Origin: UBA5314 sp040217815
GTDB lineage: Bacteria > Bacillota > Syntrophomonadia > Syntrophomonadales > Syntrophomonadaceae
Reading direction: 5' to 3'
DNA: 9,570 bases
Assembly: GCA_040217815.1 (NCBI GenBank)
Contig: JBEHWI010000077.1
Coordinates: 1-9,570, forward strand
In this document: one piece after another, positions 6,139-9,570 of the stretch
How the letters are laid out: the number at the start of each line of letters is the position of its first letter
Position numbering within the stretch: the stretch's first letter is position 1
The notes under the pieces: generated by a model
Told to the model about the DNA's origin: nothing
Databases searched by the model: none
What the model saw: the letters and a program-made list of their open reading frames with translations, nothing else
Program-made: the position numbers and the translations under genes

Positions 6139-6858
6139 ATGCTTAATTTAATTTTTGATATTATTTTTCCGCAAACCCGCTGTGCAATTTGCCGCCGGCC
6201 CGGTCGGTTCGGAACTAGAACCCCATGGTGTGCCGAATGCACGGATAATATGGAAAGGCTTCGCTACCAGCTGCCCATCTGTGACAAGTGCGGCAAATAT
6301 ATTGAATCGGAAAGCGGGTTGTGCAGCGACTGCAAGGAGCGTATGCCTGCCTTTGAAATCAGCCGGGCGACCGGACCCTACACCGATCTCTATCGGATTG
6401 CCATTAAAGTCTTAAAATTTATAGGCAAGAAAAATCTGGCCTATCGAATGGGATGCATGATGGCCAAAGTAGTTAAAGAAGAAAAACGCTTTTGGCCCAT
6501 TGACCTGGTTGTGCCGGTTCCTTCGTCTCAGGGAAGTCTGAAACAAAGAGGATTCAGCCAAACCGATCTTCTGGCCCGGCAGGTTGCTAAAAAACTGAAG
6601 CTCAAAGTAGGAGTGAATTTGCTGGTCAGGGTAAAGGACACTCCTACCCAGAGGGAGCTCACCCGCGAAGAAAGGGAAAAGAATTTACAGTCAGCCTTCG
6701 ATATAAAAGATAGGAAGAAAGTGCAGGGCAAAAGCATTTTACTGGTTGATGATGTATACACTACCGGATCCACTATCAGGGAGTGCACCAGAATCCTGCT
6801 TGAGGCGGGCGCAGCTCGTGTATCAGTGATAACCTGGGCTACAGGCATAGCTTACTAA
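6139..6858 (+). CDS. comFC: ComFC-type amidophosphoribosyltransferase-like competence protein
   Basis: A 239-residue protein of the ComFC/GntX family, needed for DNA uptake and recombination of transforming DNA in Bacillus and relatives. The N-terminus carries a double zinc-ribbon: C15/C18 with C31/C34 (CAIC...CAEC), then C48/C51 with C62/C65 (CDKC...CSDC). The type I phosphoribosyltransferase domain follows, with VVPVPSS (124-130), KQRGFSQTDLLA (135-146), QRELTREER (171-179), and the PRPP loop LLVDDVYTTGST (201-212). The start at 6139 gives the typical MLNLIFDIIFPQ.C opening. The usual comFA helicase and comFB genes are absent immediately upstream, where a small membrane ORF and noncoding DNA lie instead. 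It is followed after 20 bases by yvyF, as in Bacillus, and is probably co-transcribed with it. Confidence 0.92.
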   Translation: MLNLIFDIIFPQTRCAICRRPGRFGTRTPWCAECTDNMERLRYQLPICDKCGKYIESESGLCSDCKERMPAFEISRATGPYTDLYRIAIKVLKFIGKKNLAYRMGCMMAKVVKEEKRFWPIDLVVPVPSSQGSLKQRGFSQTDLLARQVAKKLKLKVGVNLLVRVKDTPTQRELTREEREKNLQSAFDIKDRKKVQGKSILLVDDVYTTGSTIRECTRILLEAGAARVSVITWATGIAY

Positions 6859-6878
6859 ATATAAGGGAGGTTTATCCC

Positions 6879-7292
6879 ATGGCCGAAATTATAAACTGTC
6901 CGGAATGTGGCCGTCTGTTTGCGGCCGATGGCGGTAAAAGGGTTTGCAGCAAGTGCCTGGAAAAAGAAGACAGCGAGTATGCAACAGTTCGCAAATATAT
7001 AAGAGATCATCCGGGAGCCAGCGTATTTGAAGTTTCAGAAGAAACCGGAATTGAAGAAGAGAAAATACTGCAGTTTCTGAAAGATGGTCGGCTTCAGTCA
7101 TCCGGCTATGTTGAGGTTGCCTTCTGTGAACGATGCGGCAGAAAGATCGGAGGAGGAAGATTCTGTGACAACTGCCGAAATCAAGTGAGCAATGAAGTTC
7201 GCTCCGCTATCCCCAAAGAAGCTCCCCAGTCTAAAGTAGTCCGCGATTCTAAAGGATTCCTTAAAGATTCTGATAATGTTAGGAAGTCCTAG
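6879..7292 (+). CDS. yvyF: YvyF-like flagellar-operon zinc-ribbon protein
   Basis: A 137-residue protein matching the flagellar-region family found between comFC and flgM in Firmicutes (TIGR03826/YvyF). Two zinc-ribbon cysteine sets flank a small helical domain: C7/C10 with C23/C26 (CPEC...CSKC) and C83/C86 with C96/C99 (CERC...CDNC). The middle, about 33-72, resembles a helix-turn-helix (VRKYIRDHPGASVFEVSEET, then IEEEKILQFLKDGRL). This fits a nucleic-acid or protein-binding adaptor, but the exact role is unknown. ATG 6879 is eight bases after AAGGGAGG (6863-6870). The C-terminal tail from about 103 is low in structure and highly charged. Confidence 0.88.
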   Translation: MAEIINCPECGRLFAADGGKRVCSKCLEKEDSEYATVRKYIRDHPGASVFEVSEETGIEEEKILQFLKDGRLQSSGYVEVAFCERCGRKIGGGRFCDNCRNQVSNEVRSAIPKEAPQSKVVRDSKGFLKDSDNVRKS

Positions 7293-7334
7293 GACAACGA
7301 CAGGCTTTGATTAAAGAAGTGTAAGAGGTAGTAT

Positions 7335-7411
7335 AAAGGCTTAAGAGAAAGATAAATTAAAATAAGCAGCATTTTTAGCATGTATAAGGCATTAAGCCTT
7401 TTTCTCTTTTT
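7335..7411 (+). terminator. Terminator after yvyF with a competing long-range stem
   Basis: AAGGC (7386-7390) and GCCTT (7396-7400) form a compact hairpin with loop ATTAA, followed by a T-rich tract (7399-7411). The same right side, TTAAGCCTTT (7392-7401), pairs perfectly over ten bases with AAAGGCTTAA at 7335-7344. The two folds exclude each other at the GCCTT strand. This may be a simple terminator with an alternative fold, or a regulated attenuator before flgM. Confidence 0.6.
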
Positions 7412-7420
7412 CTGCGACAA
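7393..7420 (+). promoter_or_regulatory. Possible sigma-D (flagellar sigma) promoter for flgM
   Basis: TAAG (7393-7396), a 16-base spacer, then TGCGACAA (7413-7420), compared with TAAA - 15/16 - GCCGATAA; 3/4 and 5/8 positions agree. The spot is right: it lies between a terminator and flgM, and flgM has its own sigma-D promoter in Bacillus. The match is imperfect, so this is tentative. Confidence 0.35.
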
Positions 7421-7443
7421 TACAAATATAGAACATTACTCAC

Positions 7444-7450
7444 GAGGTGA
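7444..7450 (+). promoter_or_regulatory. Ribosome binding site deciding the flgM start
   Basis: GAGGTGA matches the anti-Shine-Dalgarno sequence and places ATG 7456 at the normal distance. An upstream GTG at 7447 lies within this site and cannot use it; a second ATG at 7459 is slightly too far. Confidence 0.65.
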
Positions 7451-7455
7451 CAGTT

Positions 7456-7755
7456 ATGATGATCTCCAGAACCCAAGTGCAGAATCTCCTGAAAGTATAT
7501 GAAAAGACTTTGGGCAGCAAACAGGTGGGAAAAGTTGATTCCAGCCAGCCGGTTATGAAAAAAGATGACGTGAATATTTCTGAAGCCAGCAAACTAAAAC
7601 AAAAAGTCTTGCAGGCTGTAAACCAGGCTGATGATATCCGCACCGATAAAGTTGATGAAATCAAAGCCCAAATTGACAACGGCACTTATCAGGTTGATGA
7701 TGGGGATGTAGCTCAAAAAATGATCGAAAGGACTATTGTAGACCGCCTGATATAG
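7456..7755 (+). CDS. flgM: Anti-sigma factor FlgM
   Basis: A 99-residue FlgM, the usual size. FlgM binds the flagellar sigma factor (sigma-D/FliA class) in the cytosol and blocks late flagellar genes until the hook-basal body is finished. The N-terminal half is polar and likely unstructured, with the common KKDDVNISEASKL segment (35-47). The C-terminal sigma-binding half carries the family signature: DDIRTDKVDEIKAQIDNGTY (59-78), then DVAQKMIERTIVDRL. It stands first in the flgM-flgN-flgK group and is three bases from the longest possible flgN frame and 15 from its preferred start. Confidence 0.93.
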   Translation: MMISRTQVQNLLKVYEKTLGSKQVGKVDSSQPVMKKDDVNISEASKLKQKVLQAVNQADDIRTDKVDEIKAQIDNGTYQVDDGDVAQKMIERTIVDRLI

Positions 7756-7770
7756 GAAGTGGGGAAGTCC

Positions 7771-8283
7771 GTGGAAAATTTGGTGAGGCGTATTATGGCG
7801 GCTGTTAAGGAAGAGACCTCCATATTAAACAGCCTGGTAGAGATGGGGGAAGAGAAGAAGCAGCTTATAATAAGCAATAGACTTAGAGAATTGGATACTC
7901 TGGTACACAGTGAGGGCATCGTTGTCTCTCGTCTGGAGAGAACTGAGGGTGCCCGTTTTAAATTGCAAAAGGAATTAGCGGCCTTTTGGGACATACCAGT
8001 GGATAAGGTAAACTCAAGTGAAATACGGTCCCGGATAGGAATGCATTTTCCGGAATTAAGCGGAGAACTGGACACTTTATTAAGCGGCCTTAAAAGAGCT
8101 GTCAACCAGCTTCAGAAAATCAACCGGGATAACCGGGAGCTCACAAATTATGCCCTCGAATATGTTGATTATCTCTGGACCATGGTGGAGGGGGATGCGG
8201 TAGGACTCTATTCGGCGGATGGCATCGAAGCCGAAGAAAAGTCTTCCCGAACCGGCCACAAAATACTGGACCGCAAGGTGTAA
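7771..8283 (+). CDS. flgN: Flagellar chaperone FlgN
   Basis: A 170-residue helical protein that serves as the export chaperone for the hook-filament junction proteins FlgK and FlgL. It has no signal peptide or membrane segment. Long amphipathic helices cover about 1-70 and 95-140. The family C-terminal pattern is clear: LQKINRDNRELTNYALEYV (114-132), followed by DAVGLYSADG and a tail ending LDRKV. GTG 7771 is preferred because GGGG (7761-7764) lies six bases upstream and the product opens MENLVRRIM; GTG 7759 has no room for a binding site. It sits between flgM and flgK, its client, as in Bacillus. Confidence 0.88.
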   Translation: MENLVRRIMAAVKEETSILNSLVEMGEEKKQLIISNRLRELDTLVHSEGIVVSRLERTEGARFKLQKELAAFWDIPVDKVNSSEIRSRIGMHFPELSGELDTLLSGLKRAVNQLQKINRDNRELTNYALEYVDYLWTMVEGDAVGLYSADGIEAEEKSSRTGHKILDRKV

Positions 8284-8313
8284 AAAGGGTCTGGAAAAGA
8301 AATGAGGTAGCTT

Positions 8314-9570
8314 ATGTCAGGATTCTTTGGTTTGGAAATCGGCAAACGGGCTATATTTGTCAACCAGACGGCTCTGAACACGGTGGGCCACAATATGGCC
8401 AACGCCAATACCACCGGGTATTCAAAGCAAGTGTCTGATCTAACCGCGGCTATCCCTTACTGTACTCCGTCTTTAACCAGTTCAACCAGTGTTGGCCAGT
8501 TGGGCACCGGGGTGACCATCCAGGCCGTGGAGCGCATGCGGGACGCTTACGTTGACCGGCAGTACCGTTATGAGAATACTTCGGCCGGCTACTGGGAGGC
8601 TACCCAGCAGGGCCTGGACAAAATAGAAGTCATAATAAATGAACCCACCGAAAGCGGACTGCGTTCAGTAATCGATGAGTTCTGGAAATCATGGGAGAAC
8701 CTGGCTGCCAATCCGGAGAACAGTTCTACCCGCGCGGTAGTCACCCAGCGGGGTGAAGCCCTGGCCGACACCTTCCAGCACATGTACAAGCAATTGATTG
8801 ACCTTAAAACGGATCTTAACGCCAATGTTCAGATAAACGTTGACCAGATAAACACCCTGGCCTCCCAGGTAAAGGACCTCAATGTTCAAATAGCGGCCAT
8901 CATGACCTCCGGCCAGTCGCCCAACGACCTGCAAGATAAACGGGATGTGCTTATCGATGAATTAAGCAAGCTGGTCAACATTAACATTACCGATGGCGAG
9001 AACAACATGGTAAATATCCAGATCGGGGGACGCGCCCTGGTCCAGGGAGCCTTTTACAACAAACTGGACACTGAAGAGGACTCGGACGGCATGCATATGG
9101 TAGTGTGGGAAGACACCCGGGTGCGCACCGACATCAGCGGCGGCGAAATCAGAGCCTTTCTGGATGCCCGCGGCAAAACCTCCCTGTCCCAGGAAAAGGA
9201 ACCCTCCGCATACAACGAAACGGTTCCCAATCTCATTGAGCAGCTTAATTACCTGGCCAAATCCATTATTACCAGGACCAACCAGGTGCACAGTCAGGGC
9301 TACAGCCTCAATAATAAAACCGGTGAGCCTGACAATACCGACTTTTTCAACATGCCGTCCACAACCTCGGCCGATGATTATCTCTATTGGGCCAGAGACA
9401 TGGCGGTTTCCGCCGCCATGGTGGATGACCCCAACAATATTGCCGCAGCCTCTGCGCGCACCTGGGATGCTTCAGGTAATAAGAGCAATTTTGGCGATGG
9501 GGATAATGCCCTGGCCCTGGCTGGCTTAAAACAAAATATGAACAACAACCTGCTTGTTTTTACAGATGGT
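8314..9570 (+). CDS. flgK: Flagellar hook-associated protein FlgK (3' end missing)
   Basis: The frame is open from ATG 8314 to the window edge, 419 codons, without a stop. FlgK (HAP1) is exported through the flagellar apparatus and forms the first junction ring between hook and filament. The N-terminal flagellar rod/hook motif is present: LEIGKRAIFVNQTALNTVGH (7-26) then NMANANTTGYSKQ (27-39). Next comes GTGVTIQAVERMRDAYVDRQ (64-83), a long helical D1 segment around 90-215 with DLQDKRDVLIDELSKLV (205-221), and a more variable, glycine-rich domain from about 230 on. GAGG (8304-8307) lies six bases upstream of the start. The C-terminal D0 helix, which would confirm an intact gene, lies beyond the window. 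Confidence 0.95.
   Translation, partial: MSGFFGLEIGKRAIFVNQTALNTVGHNMANANTTGYSKQVSDLTAAIPYCTPSLTSSTSVGQLGTGVTIQAVERMRDAYVDRQYRYENTSAGYWEATQQGLDKIEVIINEPTESGLRSVIDEFWKSWENLAANPENSSTRAVVTQRGEALADTFQHMYKQLIDLKTDLNANVQINVDQINTLASQVKDLNVQIAAIMTSGQSPNDLQDKRDVLIDELSKLVNINITDGENNMVNIQIGGRALVQGAFYNKLDTEEDSDGMHMVVWEDTRVRTDISGGEIRAFLDARGKTSLSQEKEPSAYNETVPNLIEQLNYLAKSIITRTNQVHSQGYSLNNKTGEPDNTDFFNMPSTTSADDYLYWARDMAVSAAMVDDPNNIAAASARTWDASGNKSNFGDGDNALALAGLKQNMNNNLLVFTDG

Noticed and set aside
6155..6415. 86-codon + strand frame inside comFC
   Set aside because: Overlaps the zinc-ribbon coding region of comFC, whose cysteine pairs are clearly the real reading.
9164..9529. 121-codon + strand frame inside flgK
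   Set aside because: Nested in flgK, proline-rich and without a binding site; a shadow frame of GC-rich codons.
1..9570. CRISPR array, tRNA, rRNA, insertion sequence or prophage genes
   Set aside because: No regularly spaced repeats, no recognisable structural RNA, and no transposase, integrase or phage frames were seen; gene content is conserved core and flagellar.

Overview
The window suggests a low-to-mid GC, Gram-positive, motile member of the Firmicutes, most likely an anaerobic Clostridia-type lineage (a Syntrophomonas or Desulfotomaculum-like bacterium would fit, but this is inference). The reasons are strong AGGAGG-type ribosome binding sites, use of TTG and GTG starts, intrinsic terminators, a soluble DegS/DegU pair, and the comFC - yvyF - flgM - flgN - flgK order known from Bacillus and relatives. 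Every gene is on the + strand.

Layout. Positions 1-42 hold the last 13 codons of an unidentified gene, closed by an intrinsic terminator (55-93). A near-consensus sigma-A promoter (191-219) then drives wecB, a UDP-GlcNAc 2-epimerase, from a TTG start. Its stop codon lies inside a long imperfect palindrome (1427-1475) carrying repeated TACAAC/GTTGTA elements. Next come a DUF421/YetF-like membrane protein (1548-2261) and, 29 bases later, a phosphohexomutase-family protein (2291-3727) whose catalytic motifs are all degenerate although its fold and reading frame look intact. The degS-degU two-component pair (3800-5624) follows with overlapping frames and ends at an intrinsic terminator.

The 5625-6138 interval has no annotated-size gene but is not empty. 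It holds the degU terminator, a 69-base hairpin with a GAACCGTCCC loop and a tandem 10-mer (REP-like), a 49-codon single-membrane-span ORF with a perfect ribosome binding site (5834-5983), and a candidate comFC promoter just before 6139. Nothing clear was seen in 5984-6089.

From 6139 on is the late flagellar/competence cluster: comFC, the zinc-ribbon gene yvyF, a leader with a terminator, competing stem and candidate sigma-D-like promoter, then flgM (anti-sigma factor), flgN (chaperone for FlgK/FlgL) and the first 419 codons of flgK (hook-filament junction), which runs off the end. DegSU probably provides upstream control of motility and competence, FlgM holds back the flagellar sigma factor until the hook is complete, and FlgN delivers FlgK. 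The two observations most worth following are the phosphohexomutase pseudoenzyme and the small membrane-protein ORF beside the REP-like hairpin.
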